Below, in pieces: positions 45,426-57,930 of a DNA stretch of 64,000 nt; the stretch's first letter is position 1; each line of letters starts with the position of its first letter. This stretch comes from Aquanectria penicillioides (taxonomy: Eukaryota; Ascomycota; Sordariomycetes; Hypocreales; Nectriaceae). The notes under the pieces are model-generated. The model was not told the origin of the DNA. It saw nothing but the letters and a program-made list of their open reading frames with translations, and ran no database searches. The DNA lies in assembly GCA_003415625.1 (NCBI GenBank), contig PYIU01000002.1, positions 2,480,001 through 2,544,000 of the forward strand, read 5' to 3'. A program made the position numbers and the translations under genes.

Positions 45426-47042
45426 ATGAGAGGGAATAAGCCCTTGACCGTGGTCATCAAGCTAGGTATGCCTGATGCTGGCATTTACTGCCTCACTCAC
45501 CGTCACCGCTATGTCCTGTCTTGACGACACTGGATTTGACTGACACCCCCCCCGCACATAGGAACCAGCTCCATTGTCGATGAGAAGACACATGAGCCGC
45601 TGCTACCAATCCTGACCCTCATCGTCGATACCGCCGTCAAGCTGCGAAAAGATGGACACCGGGTGGTGATTGTCTCTTCAGGAGCCATCGGAGTTGGTCT
45701 CCGACGTATGGATGTCGAGAAGCGTCCAAAGCACTTGGCTCAGCTACAGGTGAGATCCAGCCGACCCAAAACACCCAATTGCCCCTGATTGTCTAACTCC
45801 TCCTTCAGGCACTGGCAGCAATCGGCCAATGTCGCCTGATCAGACTGTGGGATAGCCTTTTTGATCACCTACGACAGCCTGTTGCCCAAATTCTACTCAC
45901 TCGAAACGATATTGCCGATGTATGCGGCCCCCTCCCCCTTTCTAATCACCCCATTATCACTAGGGCTAACATTGGGCAACACTCAGCGAACAAGATACCT
46001 CAATGCGCAAAACACATTCAACGCCTTGCTGGAACAGGGCGTCATTCCTATTGTTAATGAGAATGATACCCTTGCCGTGTCTGAAATCAAGTTTGGTGAC
46101 AATGACACTCTTTCAGCCATCACGGCTGCCATGATCCATGCGGACATGCTATTCCTCATGACAGATGTCGACTGTCTCTACGACAAGAACCCTCGCACCA
46201 ATCCAGATGCCCAACCCATTGAGGTTGTAGAAGATATCTCTGCTCTCACGGCTGATGGTGCGTGCCCTCCATATTGTTAGTCTAACATCAAGGCTAATGA
46301 AGCGTAAACAGTATCTAGTGCCGGCTCCGCCCTTGGTACCGGCGGTATGGGCACCAAGATCATCGCCGCTAAGCTAGGGACTTCGGCTGGAGTTACGACC
46401 ATCATCACAAGATCCTCCAACCCAGGAAATGTGCTCAACATTGTCCGCTACCTTCAATCACACAAGTTTTCGTCCACCTCTTCGACCCCTCCTGCGAACG
46501 GCCACGGCGAGGAATCTATCTCACGGTCGACTTCATCTCTGAAGTTGTCAACACCTCCATCATCAGAGGACCTAAGTGTTCCATTACACACCCGATTCCT
46601 GCCCTCGAATGATCCGATTCGGGATCGACATTTCTGGCTATTGCACACTCCGAACCCGCACGGTACCTTGTACATCGACTCAGGAGCTCACAAGGCTCTA
46701 ATCAACAAGGCCGGCCTTCTTCCTGTCGGAGTCGTCGATGTTGAGGGCAACTTTGCTCAGCAGGAAGTGGTGAGGTTGGTTGTCGTGCAGCGGCGATCAA
46801 CTCCTGGCCCTGACGGAAAGTTTTGGGAGGGCACTCCCGAGGAGGTGGGAAGAGCCATTGTTGATTATGCGGCAACCGAGATTTCCAGAATCATGGGCCA
46901 TCACAGCATTGATATTCAAGGCATTCTGGGATATGCCGACAGTGAGTATGTTGCGCATCGTCAACACATCGGTCTCTTTAGGAGGGAGAGCAGGCCTGTG
47001 ACTCCGACTTGGGAGATCTCGCGAGCTATCCTAGATGGATAG
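45426..47042 (+). CDS. PRO1: Glutamate 5-kinase
   Basis: Phosphorylates glutamate in the first step of proline synthesis, in the cytosol. Five exons: 45426-45465, 45562-45749, 45809-45919, 45987-46257 and 46312-47042; total 1341 nt, 446 residues, all phases consistent. ATG 45426 gives [20 protein letters not shown]. Amino-acid-kinase motifs: [62 protein letters not shown] (substrate loop), [12 protein letters not shown] and [21 protein letters not shown] Ser/Pro linker leads to a C-terminal PUA domain ([19 protein letters not shown]), the usual fungal and bacterial layout. No frame break. Confidence 0.95.
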
Positions 47043-47233
47043 GAGGATACATGAAACGTTAGACCGAAAAATAGATTTTGGGGGGGCATGCAAATACAGC
47101 GTCTTTTTATTGACATTTGCCTATCTGATAATCCAAATCTTGATTAACATGATTGTCATACTTTTCCCCAGAACGCCACAGATATTAACAAACACCTTAA
47201 CGCCAGTGAATTCTTCGTGTCCACCAAGACAAC

Positions 47234-47927
47234 CTAACCGGTGGCGAACAGGTTGTCCTCATCACGGAGGTACTCTCCGCAATCCGCCTGTCTGAAGCAG
47301 GTAATACCAGTAGGGTCCAGTCTCCTGGCTTCGGCGGTGCTTCGCGCAGTGACACCGAAACCCAGAGGAGTGTCGTTCATGCTGTAAATGACAACGCCCT
47401 GGTGCTCGGGGCAGTCCTCAGACCAGCGACCAACGTGAGCCTTGACAATGTTTCCACCGTAGAGGAACGGCATCGTTCCGTTCTCCTTGACCCAGATCTT
47501 GTAGCGGGCATGCTCGGCGAGGATGGGGAGCGCGGTGACGTGCAATCGGAACTTGCCAGACTTGGTGAACTTGCCTGAAAGGGGCATGTCAGATCGATGG
47601 AGTCGGATTGAAGAACTTCTTCTTAGAGAGCTTACCAATACAGGTACCAAGAGAGAGGAGCTTCTCACGAGCAATCGAGGTGGCGAGGTTGGCGATGGAG
47701 AGACGAACATAAAACTGTGAATGTGTTACTTCGCTTGCGCTACCTGCAACGGGCGCAATTGCCGCAGACGGGGAGACTTACGACTCTGTCTCTCACCAAG
47801 CGGAACACGTGACGATCGGCATCGGGGAGTCGTCGAGGGGCGCAATGAGGTTCTTCAGGGAGTTGCCGGTGTAGTTGGCAAGCTTCTCAAAGAGAACCTT
47901 TGTCTCGTTCTCGGTAAGGGGACGCAT
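47234..47927 (-). CDS. NIP7: 60S ribosome biogenesis factor Nip7; frame broken once
   Basis: Nucleolar PUA protein needed for 27S pre-rRNA processing. Exons 47927-47782, 47714-47636 and 47574-47234; introns of 67 and 61 bp. ATG 47927 gives MRPLTENETKVLFEKLANY. The frame breaks at gggg 47824-47827 (CCCC in coding sense): as written the protein runs LDDSPMPIVTCSAW and stops; one extra C gives LDDSPDADRHVFRLVRDRV, then intron 1 and FYVRLSIANLATSIA. Total becomes 567 nt, 188 residues, close to yeast Nip7 (181). The PUA part reads FTKSGKFRLHVTAL, MPFLYGGNIVKAHVGR, QGVVIYSMNDTPLGFGV and RQADCGEYLRDEDNLF. Convergent with PRO1, 191 bp apart. Confidence 0.93.
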
Positions 47928-48669
47928 GGTTGAGTATGGATATGATGAGGCTCTGATTTTTTGGGTCGCTGCCGGAGAAAGAGAGGTCACAGTCCGGTCC
48001 AGGGTCTCAGAAGAATGCTTTCTTGACCGTGTGGTGATGCTGGGTTCTGGTGTAGAGAAGGCGGTCGTCGTTGTCAGGCTAAGGAAAAAAAAAGTTCCCT
48101 GCAGGAACTGATAAGGATCTTATCGGGGGAAGCGGGAAAGTGGGGGGTTGCAGACTGTGGCTGGTGTTGCAGCCGCGTGGGCTGGGGGCCGGGGCTGGAA
48201 GCACGAGGTACATGGCCGCGTCTCTCGGTGTGGCACCTCCCAGGTGCTAGCTCAACTGCTAGGCGTTCGCCCCAAGGTCAGTGACCAGAGTCAATAGAGG
48301 GGTAAAACGGTGCTCCCCTGAGCAACCCCCAAGTCCCCCACCGCCCAGCGCCCAGCGGCCACCACTGAAAAAAAAAAATGCAGCAAAGTGGCCCTATCTC
48401 GGCGAATCCAAGTTCCCGCGACGCTGCATCGCTGCATCGCATCCCCATTCCAACCCCCCAGACGAGCAAAACCGCTTAGAAAAGATAGGGTAAGGTACCG
48501 CGAGCGACCGCCTTCCCACCGAATCAGCGCCCAGAGCCCTGCACTGCAAAGTCACACCAGACGATTCCCCCACCATCCACCACCGTCTATCCCAGACCCA
48601 GAGGAAAGAAAGTGCGTGAGTCACCAGCTCAAGCCGCACTTTGTTTCTCTCGACCCATAGATTTAGTGG
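47928..48669. promoter_or_regulatory. Divergent promoter region of NIP7 and GRS1
   Basis: 742 bp between two divergent translation-related genes. GC-rich, with A/T tracts at 48086-48094 and 48366-48378. No specific element named. Confidence 0.4.
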
Positions 48670-50936
48670 ATGAAGCCAATTCGTCTCTCCTCACTCTCCG
48701 CTCCTCTCGCAACTTCGCCTACAGCATCGTCCTTGACTTCGACCTCGCCGTTGTTGTCGTTGACACTCCACAGGTTCACGGTCTGCGTCGCCAGACGACC
48801 TCCCCGCTCCATCTCATCCCGCCACTTCGCAACCTCGCGACCCCTCCACGCCTTCCAGGCCCTCGGACAGCAGAACCGAAAGAACGATACCATGACTTCC
48901 ACCGCGACGACCCTCAAGGGCCAGCCCCTCGATAAGGGTGTCCTCGACACCATCCTGCGCCGACGTCTCTTCTACACCCCCTCCTTCGAGATCTACGGTG
49001 GCGTTGGTGGCCTCTACGACTATGGCCCTCCCGGCTGCTCCCTCCAGGCCAACATCGTCGATACTTGGCGCAAGCACTTCATCCTCGAAGAGGACATGCT
49101 CGAGGTCGACACCACTGCCCTGACTCCCCACGATGTCCTCAAGACCAGTGGACACGTTGACAAGTTTGCCGACTGGATGTGCAAGGACCCAAGAACGGCG
49201 ATATCCTCCGCGCCGACCACTTTGTTGAGGCTATCCTCGAGGCCCGCCTAAACGGCGACAAGGAGGCTCGCGGCCTCAAGGTTGAGGAGAAGGAGGAGGA
49301 CCCCAAGAAGAAGAAGAAGAAGGCCAAGACTGAGGCTGTCAAGCTCGACGACGCCGTCGTTCAAGAGTACGAAGAGGTCCTCGCCAAGATTGACAACTAT
49401 GGCGGCCCTGAGCTCGGCGAGCTCATCAAGAAGTACGACCTCAAGAACCCCGCCACTGGCGTTCAGCCCTCGGAGCCCGTTTCCTTCAACCTCATGTTCC
49501 AGACTGCCATCGGCCCCAGCAGCAACTACCCTGGTTACCTTCGCCCCGAGACCGCTCAGGGCCAATTCCTCAACTTTGCTAAACTTCTTGAGTTCAACCA
49601 GTCTCAGATGCCCTTCGCTTCTGCCTGCATTGGCAAGTCCTACCGAAACGAGATCTCTCCCCGTGCTGGTCTCCTGCGTGTGCGAGAGTTCCTGATGGCC
49701 GAGATTGAGCACTTCGTTGATCCCGAGGGCGGCAAGAAGCATCACCGATTCCACGAGGTCGAGGATATTGAGCTCGTCCTCCTTGACCGTGATACCCAGC
49801 TTTCCGGAAAGACTACCACAAGGACTATCAAGATCGGCGAGGCCGTCAAGACTCGCCTGGTCGACAACGAGACCCTTGGCTACTTCCTTGCCCGCATCCA
49901 CCTCTTCATGGAGCGCATTGGTGTTGACCAGTCCAAGATGCGCTTCAGACAGCACATGGCTAACGAGATGGCTCACTACGCCACTGACTGCTGGGACTGC
50001 GAGTTGTTCACCACCTCTGGCTGGATCGAGTGTGTCGGCTGCGCCGACCGAAGTGCTTACGACTTGACAGTCCACGCCAACAAGACCGGAGCCCCCTTGG
50101 TCGTCCGCGAGCGACTCGAGGTGCCCCTTGTCTTTGAGGAGTGGCAGATTGATATTGAGAAGAAGAAGTTCGGTCCCCTGTTCAAGAGAGACGCCAAGGC
50201 TATCGAGACAGTTCTCCTGGCTACCTCCCAGGAGCAACGCGAGAAGTTCGCCAAGGATCTCACTGAGGCTGGCAGCTTCACTCTGGAGGTGCCCGGTGTC
50301 GGCGATGGCAAGGTCCAGCTTAACAAAGACACCATCACCATTGAGTTCCGCAAGCGAGTTGAGAACACTCGCGAGTTCACTCCTAATGTCATTGAGCCCT
50401 CATTTGGTATTGGTCGAATTCTGTACTCCCTGATGGAGCACAGCTTCTGGACTCGTGGTTCTGAGGGTGGTGATGAGGCCCGTGGTGTAAGCAATATTCA
50501 TCCTCGTGATCGTGGCGCAAATGAGCTAATGATTTTCTAGGTTCTTTCCTTCCCTCCTACTGTCGCCCCTACCAAGGTTCTCCTTGTTCCCCTTTCCAGC
50601 AACGAGAGCTTCCGCCCCGTTGTGAAGAAGCTATCTCAGCGTCTTCGTAGCACCGGTATTTCGAGCCGCGTGGATGATTCATCCGCCTCCATTGGCAAGC
50701 GATACAGCCGAAACGACGAGCTTGGTACCCCTCTGGGCATAACCATCGACTTCCAGACCATCCAGGATGGCACCATTACTCTCCGAGACCGTGACAGCAC
50801 CAAACAGGTCCGAGCTGACGAGGAGAAGATTATTGAGGCTATCAAGTCTCTCGTTGACGGCAGGAAGGTCTGGGCAGACATAGAGGCTGAGCTCCCCAAG
50901 TTTGAGGGCCAGGAGGTGGAGGTCGCTTCTCGATAA
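48670..50936 (+). CDS. GRS1: Glycyl-tRNA synthetase with upstream mitochondrial start; frame broken once
   Basis: Class II enzyme charging tRNA-Gly. Two in-frame ATGs: 48670 adds 74 residues rich in Arg/Ser and poor in acids ([18 protein letters not shown]...), as a mitochondrial presequence; 48892 ([19 protein letters not shown]) starts the cytosolic form. Conserved parts: [26 protein letters not shown], motif 2 [27 protein letters not shown], motif 3 [11 protein letters not shown], and an anticodon-binding C-terminus. A Lys-rich insert ([12 protein letters not shown]) follows the first block. One intron, 50487-50540. The frame breaks at ccc 49188-49190: [10 protein letters not shown] versus [20 protein letters not shown] with one C added; the total is then 2214 nt, 737 residues. 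It is an essential enzyme, so a sequence error is likely. Confidence 0.94.
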
Positions 50937-53900
50937 AGGGGGCATGGTATAAAGAAGATGTAAAAGTATAGACGACATACAAGTGCCGGCGGGGAAAAAA
51001 ACCCGGGCCGTGGGGATAAGGAAATAGGCAGGTCCGATCTAGGTGCTTCCAAGCATTGAAACAAACAAAAACTATAAAAAAAAAACCTTGTCTGGTCAAT
51101 GAGAGTCAGTTGATACCAATTATGACGATTCTTAGGCTTGCGTGCTATCACAGTAGTTACTAGCGATACATCCTCATCCGATATCATCCTTTGTTTTCTT
51201 TTCATGTGCACGGCTATGTAAAACATCTTATCAGATCACATCTAAGAGCAAAAATATTCCAACGCAATAATTTGTCACCACGTATGTGGTATGTAGTCGT
51301 GTGCCCCTTCTGGTGCAGAAGTGAAACTGCGTTAGGTGAAACTTCGTGATAGATTGAGGTGCGCAGGAAGCCATCGATCGTTAGATCTCCTCCCCGGAGA
51401 AGTGTCTTATATGCCATGAAGAAGAGATGCGCAGATCAGAAACACACGAGAGGGTTCGGCCCGGGCTACACTGTGCGCGTGTTTTGGGGCAAATAGGATT
51501 TATTCTTGGGCCATTTTACGGTTTGGTAGCGCGTCAGGAATTCAGGATTCAGGGATGGGGGCTCTTACAACGACCACTGCGCGGCGAAGGGGACGAGTTG
51601 GGCTTGGTAAAAGACCGCGGATCTGCGGTCCATGCACGCACGCGGCGGAGGCGGCGGCGGCGGGCAGACTGGGGGCGGCTAGAATGGGGGCGCATCCACA
51701 ATTGCTATTGGGACGGATTTGCTCTGATCCGTGACTGCAAGCAACGAGGAACCAGAGCAGAGAGCGTCAGAGTGTGCGAGTGAGACGTGGCGTTGGCTTG
51801 CTCGAGCCTCGAGGGTTTCTTGTCTCGGGGACTCATACAGGGGTTCTGGCACGCTGAGATATGACGATAAACATTGCCTCCAGATGCCTCCCTTGTCTCT
51901 TCGGGTTTTGCACATACGGATAGATGGGTCGTCAGCACAGGAGGGACCTCCCTCCAGGGGCTCGGACACCAGTGACATATTCACCACCTGCGCCATGCCA
52001 GACGGAGTATTATTAATTACTGCATGCGCCTTAAGATGGGGTCACAATAGGCCCTTTTGTTCCCCCCATCCCCTGCCCATCAACCGGACGAGCATCCGCA
52101 GGTGAAGACGGTGGGATGTTTGCTCGAACATTAGATTGAGGGACCAAGAACGAGTGTGTTGGGCTCCGCTGCTGTTGTCATGGATATCGGGCTTGTCGTT
52201 GCCGATCGACCCTTGGCACGTACAGGCGGAAAAAAAGGTTGCCATTGCCACTGTTTCTTCGGGATCTCGGGCGAGCCTGGGATTTGGCTTCTCGTCGTGT
52301 CATGCTCGTGGCGCCTCTACTAGGACGACGATTAATGTTTAGTTAGCCGTCTGAGTTTGATGGCAATATTATGTCTCAGAAGCGAAGGCAGCGAGGCTCG
52401 AGGGGCTCGACTTGAGCCCTCTCGGTCGGGCACATAGGCTATGCTGGATTGATATCGGAGCATAACTCAATTGGACGTCTACAAGTCATTGGCAGGTCTT
52501 ATCCACATGTCAAGAAGCGATATGATCTCGACATGACAAACATAACCCCAGGCCGTTGGTCCCATGGGGCGATCGCAACAACAATGTCACCCAAGCTAAA
52601 AAGCACCAAGTACCTACACGTTGGCGAGCCTTTTCTGATGCAACGCCGACATGGACATGGTAAACAGGCCAGGGGGACAAGCAAGATTGGATGGATTGCG
52701 AAATGGTCAATGGTGAGTGGATGTTCGGGCTGGAGGTTGCTACATGCCTCCATCCACCATCCATCCACCATCCATTCACCATCCATAAAAAAAAAACTCA
52801 CCAGGACTGACCCCCCAGAGTTCCTGGGAAGAGAACAAGGGGCCACGGGCCACACAGCTCCAATGGCCCGGCAAGTGTGTGTGTGCGTGGATGGATGGAA
52901 TGGGGTGTGGCAAGCTCCAATCCAGAGCAAACCCTCAGAACCCACTAGATGGTGTTAGCACTTGAGCAGCTCGAGGACCTAGGACTTTGTCGGGGTTAGT
53001 AGGTTTCTCAAAGCCCCAACTAAGGCAGCTGGATACCGAATCAGGCAGAGAGGGCGGGCGCTGGTGGGTGCGGTAAATCCAATGATGAACACATTTCAAG
53101 TCCAAGTACCTTTTCGTGGCCAGCGGGCAACCAACCGAACATGTCATGCATGTACACGGTAGGCAGATAGGCGGGCAGGTGAGGCTTCAGGTCCGGGGTA
53201 AAACAAATAGCACATTCAGGTAGGTAGGTACCTTCAGAGCTAGGGAACCCACGCAGAGCACCGGAATTTCCGTAAATAACGGGAGGTAGGGGGGAACGGC
53301 AAACACACACACGTGCGGTGTCAGACTCCGTACAGATGGCGTGTGCAAAGTACGTACGGCTACACAGGACTGAATGGTATCCATTGCGAAGAAGCGGGGC
53401 TGCATTTCTCCCTGGCGAACTGGGCTTTTTTAAGTTGTTGAAGCTGGATCCAGCCTATGGGGAAAAGCGAGCAGCACAAGCTTCTCTCCTTTAGAGGTCA
53501 ACCGGAACCTACTTTACCGTGCAGGTAGCATGGCATGGGCAACTCTTCTGGGTCTGGGCCGATCCACGTCCCATCTGGCCAACTCCAATCTTATTGCCGA
53601 GCGGGCACGTCAGGCAAGGCTCAGGTAGTAGGCAGTAGTGGCCGGTAGGTGGTAATAGCGGTAATAGTAGTAATAGCAAGGCCCGATAGGTTAGGTAGGT
53701 AGTTATCCATAGACAGACAGACAGACTGTGTGTCGTCGCCTGCTCGAAATTCATCGCCTCACCGAAACGGAAATGTTCCCCTCATTCGGGCCGTGGCTGA
53801 CAGGTCTTTGGCGGCTGTGTGTCTGACCCGTGTCTGGCATGTCTGCATTGGATACCTAGGTACCTAGGTAGGTAGGTAGGAGGTAGGTATCAATCGAGGG

Positions 53901-54873
53901 AGCTCAGGGAGCCCAGGCCCAAACAAAACGGGCAGTAAGGACGCCAACCCAGTAATAGCCCAGCAGACGGGCCTGCACGGCTTGCTAAGGTACCTACCTA
54001 GGTAGTTGAAGGTGCGGAGTACTTACCACCTGTAAGGTACCACGCAGCAATGGGGCCGCCCCCCTGTGCTCCATCATGCTGGTGCTGGAGCGCCTGCTGG
54101 AGCACCTGTGGTCCTCCGCTGGGCTTGCTGCTGGGCTTGCTGCTGGGCTTCCTGGGCTCTCTCGCCTGACACGCTCCTTCCCCACCCCTCGTTTCCTGCC
54201 CCCCAGTCGTCTACTCCTACTACTTCTCCTGCTCCCGCTCCTTCTCCTTCTCCTTGGTCACTCCCCGTCCTACGCCCGGCCTTATCACCCGACCTCCTCC
54301 TTTCACCATACTTCCTCTGTGAATGTCCTCGGTCGTCTGAAACTGCGCCGCATCTACAACTCCGCGCGCATCCCGGAGTGATTGAATATCCGCGCAGTCC
54401 TCTGGTTCTGCGCCCTCGCTCTCTGTCTCGACCCGCGGCCTATTCGCCCTCCTCCAGCCGCCCGCCACTGCTACTGCCCTGCCCACCTTGCCGCTCCCAG
54501 CGCCTCCACCCATTGACCCCCAGTCCCTAGTCACCGACAGGCGACCCAGGCTTTGACCGCCGCTCCAACCAGCTACATGCCCTCGACGACCCTTCCGTGA
54601 GAAAGGCCTCCTGCTACGCAGACGAGCGGATCGTGTGCAGGTCTTAAACCCGAACTGTGTTCGTTTGTGCCTTGATTCGGTATCGCACAGCGAGTCGCAG
54701 CGCTGTCGGAGTCTGACATCCCCAACGCCAAACGCCGCTGCAACCTCAAGCAACAGGGCGAAACATTGAGCGTTGCATCTACGCAGCGCATCGCCACAAG
54801 GGCTCCTCGAGTTCTTAATTTAGATTCTCATCGCGATTTAATACCCCCCGTACCGCTGTGAGGTCAATTCAAG
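50937..54873. other. 3.9 kb gene-free region and CLA4 leader
   Basis: No coding sequence recognised. It is rich in aggtaggt/acctacct motifs (53218-53232, 53691-53703, 53853-53890, 53988-54005), a ccatccacc repeat near 52755, and GCTGGGCTTGCT repeats near 54117-54150. From about 54170 it is pyrimidine-rich, typical of a long 5' leader of CLA4. Confidence 0.6.
53853..53890. repeat. (AGGT)n / TACCTAGGTA cluster
   Basis: Overlapping tacctaggta palindromes followed by tandem aggt units; one of several copies of this motif in the gene-free regions around CLA4. Confidence 0.85.
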
Positions 54874-57800
54874 ATGGCTCAGAACAGGTACGTCAGCATC
54901 AACCTTCACCCATACACATCACCATTCCACTCTCCAGGGACTGCGCTTGACGCCGGCTGAGCGGGGTGAGGGGGTCTCATCTCAGTTGCCCCAGGGAATC
55001 TCTTTGCACCCGTGTGTTATCGAAAGCACCCGAACTGGCATCATCGACGATTCGCTCTCCATCTTCTTAGCCTGGGCTTGTGAGATGTTCCAGAGTCATC
55101 CTCGACAACCGGAAATACCACAGCTCCATTCCGCCCCCCGTTGCCACAACTTCCCCATCACCAACCTCCATATACACTCTGAATCTGGAGCCTCGATAGC
55201 CATTACCAGCAACTAACGTATTCCAGTATATACTCCTCTGGACAGTTCATGAACCCAGGCCCAGCGCCAAGACCACCCACTGATCGCCCACGCCTAAACT
55301 TGACCCCCAACGCCAATCTTCCCGGAAGCATGGCTAACATGGCCATTTCTCCCATTCGCAGCACTGCTACCTCTACATACACTGGATCTACAATCTCCCT
55401 TCCAATCGCTCGCCAACAGTCCAACAATACAGATGGCTCGGAGGCGTTGCTGTCAAGAAGGAGGGCTGGGCTTCCGTCAAGGAGAGCAAAAACTTCATCC
55501 AGCCCTGGAAGCAAAAATACCTAATTCTCCGCAAAGAATCTCTGGATTTCCACAAAACCGAAGGGGGCAAAGTCTCTTATACTTTGTATTTGCGAGACGT
55601 CGTCAATGTTGGTCGTGTGGAAGCTGCCGGTACTATCTTTGAGATCAAGCGGAAACCAGATGGCCCATCCAACAGCCCAGGTGATGACGACGGTACCACG
55701 AAAACCTTACAGATCAAGGTGAAGAGCGACGACGACCTCTATGAGTGGATTGACTTCATTTACGGCGCCTGCCCTGGCATGGGCGGTGTCAGCAACCCTA
55801 CCAACTTCTCTCACGCCGTGCACGTCGGTTTTGACCCTAAGACAGGCGAATTTGTCGGCCTTCCTCCCGAGTGGTCGAAGCTCCTGAATTCTTCTGCCAT
55901 CACCAAAGAAGACTACGAGCGGAACCCTCAGGCCGTTTTCGAAGTCCTAGACTTCTACACAGACCTCGCCAAAAGGGCTGAGAACCCAACTCAATACTCC
56001 GGTCTCACTGCTACTCCCCCTGCCCAAGCCCAGCCGAACAAGCAGCTTGGATATGGCGGTGGTTCATCCGTGGCCCCTCCTCGCCCTGCGCCTCCTTCCA
56101 GTGCTCCCCGTACTCCCGGTGGCTATGGCAGTACCGCCTCTCCTTCTGGTGCGCCCCGACGACCTGAGCGCCCCGACCGCCCCGACCGCCCAGATCGTCC
56201 CTTGGTAGACCAGTCTCAGCAACGCCAGCAGATGCAGGCCATGGCCCCTAATTACGTATCTCAAGAAGCTTTGAGAGAAGAGCAGCGCAAGAAACAGCTA
56301 GAGGCTCAGCGCCAACGAGAGCAGCGTGAGATTGAGGAGCAGAATCGTCGTGATCTCGAGGCTTTCAACGCCGCCATTCCCAAGACTAAGGTTCCTCTGG
56401 CCCAGCAGGAAATTGGAGGATTCAGCGCTTCATCCCCTCAGCCCGACCGCTACAATCCAACAAGAGCGGCTCCTCCTGCCCCCAAGCAGTCGTCCCAGGC
56501 CAACAACCTTCGTGCCCAGCGACCCGCACCCTCGCCCCCGACTTCCGCATCTCAACGACCCCCGTTGGCTTCTCAGCAGAGCTCCAGTGCTCTACGGGAT
56601 CAGTCTCAAGGCCGCAGCCGCAACGAGAGCCCCGTCGGTCACGCCAATGCCCCGCGATACCAAAATGGCAGCCAAACATCACAGGCCCGTCAACAACAGC
56701 AGCAAGCCCAACCCCAGGCTTCGCGGTTGCCTGCCCCTGTTAAACCTCTCAATGTTGCCCCCAAGCCTAGCCAGCCTCATCAGCAACCCGATGGTGTCAA
56801 GGCTGCTGAAGCTGCGTTGACGGCCAAGCCATCCCCCTCGGAACGGAAGCAGGATGTTCGCATGTCCACCATGTCCGAGACTGAAGTCATGGCCAAGCTC
56901 AAGGAAGCTGTCTCTAAGGATGATCCTAACCTCTCCTACTCGAAGCAGAAGAAAATTGGACAGGGTGCCTCGGGATCCGTCTATGTCGCCAAGATTAAGG
57001 AAACTGCTGTTGGAGTTGCTCGTGACGTGCTTCGCCAGTATGGACCACGGGCTCAAGTTGCCATTAAGCAAATGGACCTCGCTCATCAGCCCCGCAAGGA
57101 ACTGATTGTTAATGAAATCATGGTCATGAAGGACAGCCGACACCGAAACATTGTAAACTTCCTGGATGCCTTCCTGCGCAACAACAACGCCGAGCTCTGG
57201 GTAGTCATGGAGTTCATGGAAGGTGGTGCCCTCACTGACGTAATTGACAACAACCCTTCAATCTCTGAAGAGCAAATCTCGACTATCTGCCACGAGGTGA
57301 GCCCACTTGGATCTACTTGTCAAATGGACACAAAGCAGTTTGTCGCTAACTTATTCCCTTCCCAGACATGCCAAGGATTGCAACATCTACACTCACAAAG
57401 CATCATTCACAGAGATATCAAGAGTGACAACGTTCTCTTAGACGCACGTGGAAATGTCAAAATTAGTAAGTACTCCAACCTGAGAATGCCATGTCGAACG
57501 ACAAGTCTAACAATACGCAGCCGATTTTGGATTCTGCGCCAAGCTCACCGAGACGAAGTCGAAAAGAGCCACCATGGTGGGTACGCCTTACTGGATGGCC
57601 CCCGAAGTTGTCAAGCAGAAGGAGTACGGCCCCAAGGTCGATATCTGGTCTCTGGGTATTATGGCTATTGAGATGATTGAATCCGAGCCCCCCTACCTCA
57701 ACGAGGAGCCTCTTAAGGCGTTGTATCTTATCGCTACTAACGGAACGCCTCGCCTCAAGAAGCCTGAGAAGTTGAGCAAGGAGCTCAAGGCGTTCCTCTC

Positions 57801-57930
57801 GGTGTGTCTATGCGTGGATGTTAAGAGCCGTGCCTCAGCAGACGAACTCTTGGCCCACGACTTCCTCCGACACGGTTGCCCACTGAGCAGCCTTGCGGAT
57901 CTTCTGGCATTCAAGAAGCACGCCAAATAA
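54874..57930 (+). CDS. CLA4: p21-activated kinase Cla4; frame broken once
   Basis: Cdc42 effector kinase controlling polarity, septation and hyphal growth. Exon 1 is only 14 nt (ATG 54874, MAQN), followed by a 339 bp intron (54888-55226, branch ACTAAC), exon 2 55227-57296, then introns 57297-57365 and 57466-57520, ending at 57930. Domains: PH near residues 80-186 ([19 protein letters not shown] ... [12 protein letters not shown]), CRIB/PBD directly after ([20 protein letters not shown]), a Pro/Gln-rich linker, and a kinase from about 575 ([43 protein letters not shown]). The frame breaks at cc 55402-55403: LPIARQQS versus [16 protein letters not shown] with one more C; the total is then 2595 nt, 864 residues. 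PH before CRIB is the Cla4 layout rather than Ste20. Confidence 0.93.

Noticed and set aside
49248..50237. Open frame of 329 codons antisense to the glycyl-tRNA synthetase gene
   Set aside because: It is Leu-rich low-information sequence produced by the strong codon bias of the real gene on the plus strand; the first residue is not a convincing start and no domain is seen.
54066..54530. Open frames rich in Ala, Trp, Pro and Cys before CLA4
   Set aside because: They arise from GCTGGGCTTGCT repeats and a pyrimidine-rich leader; no protein family features.
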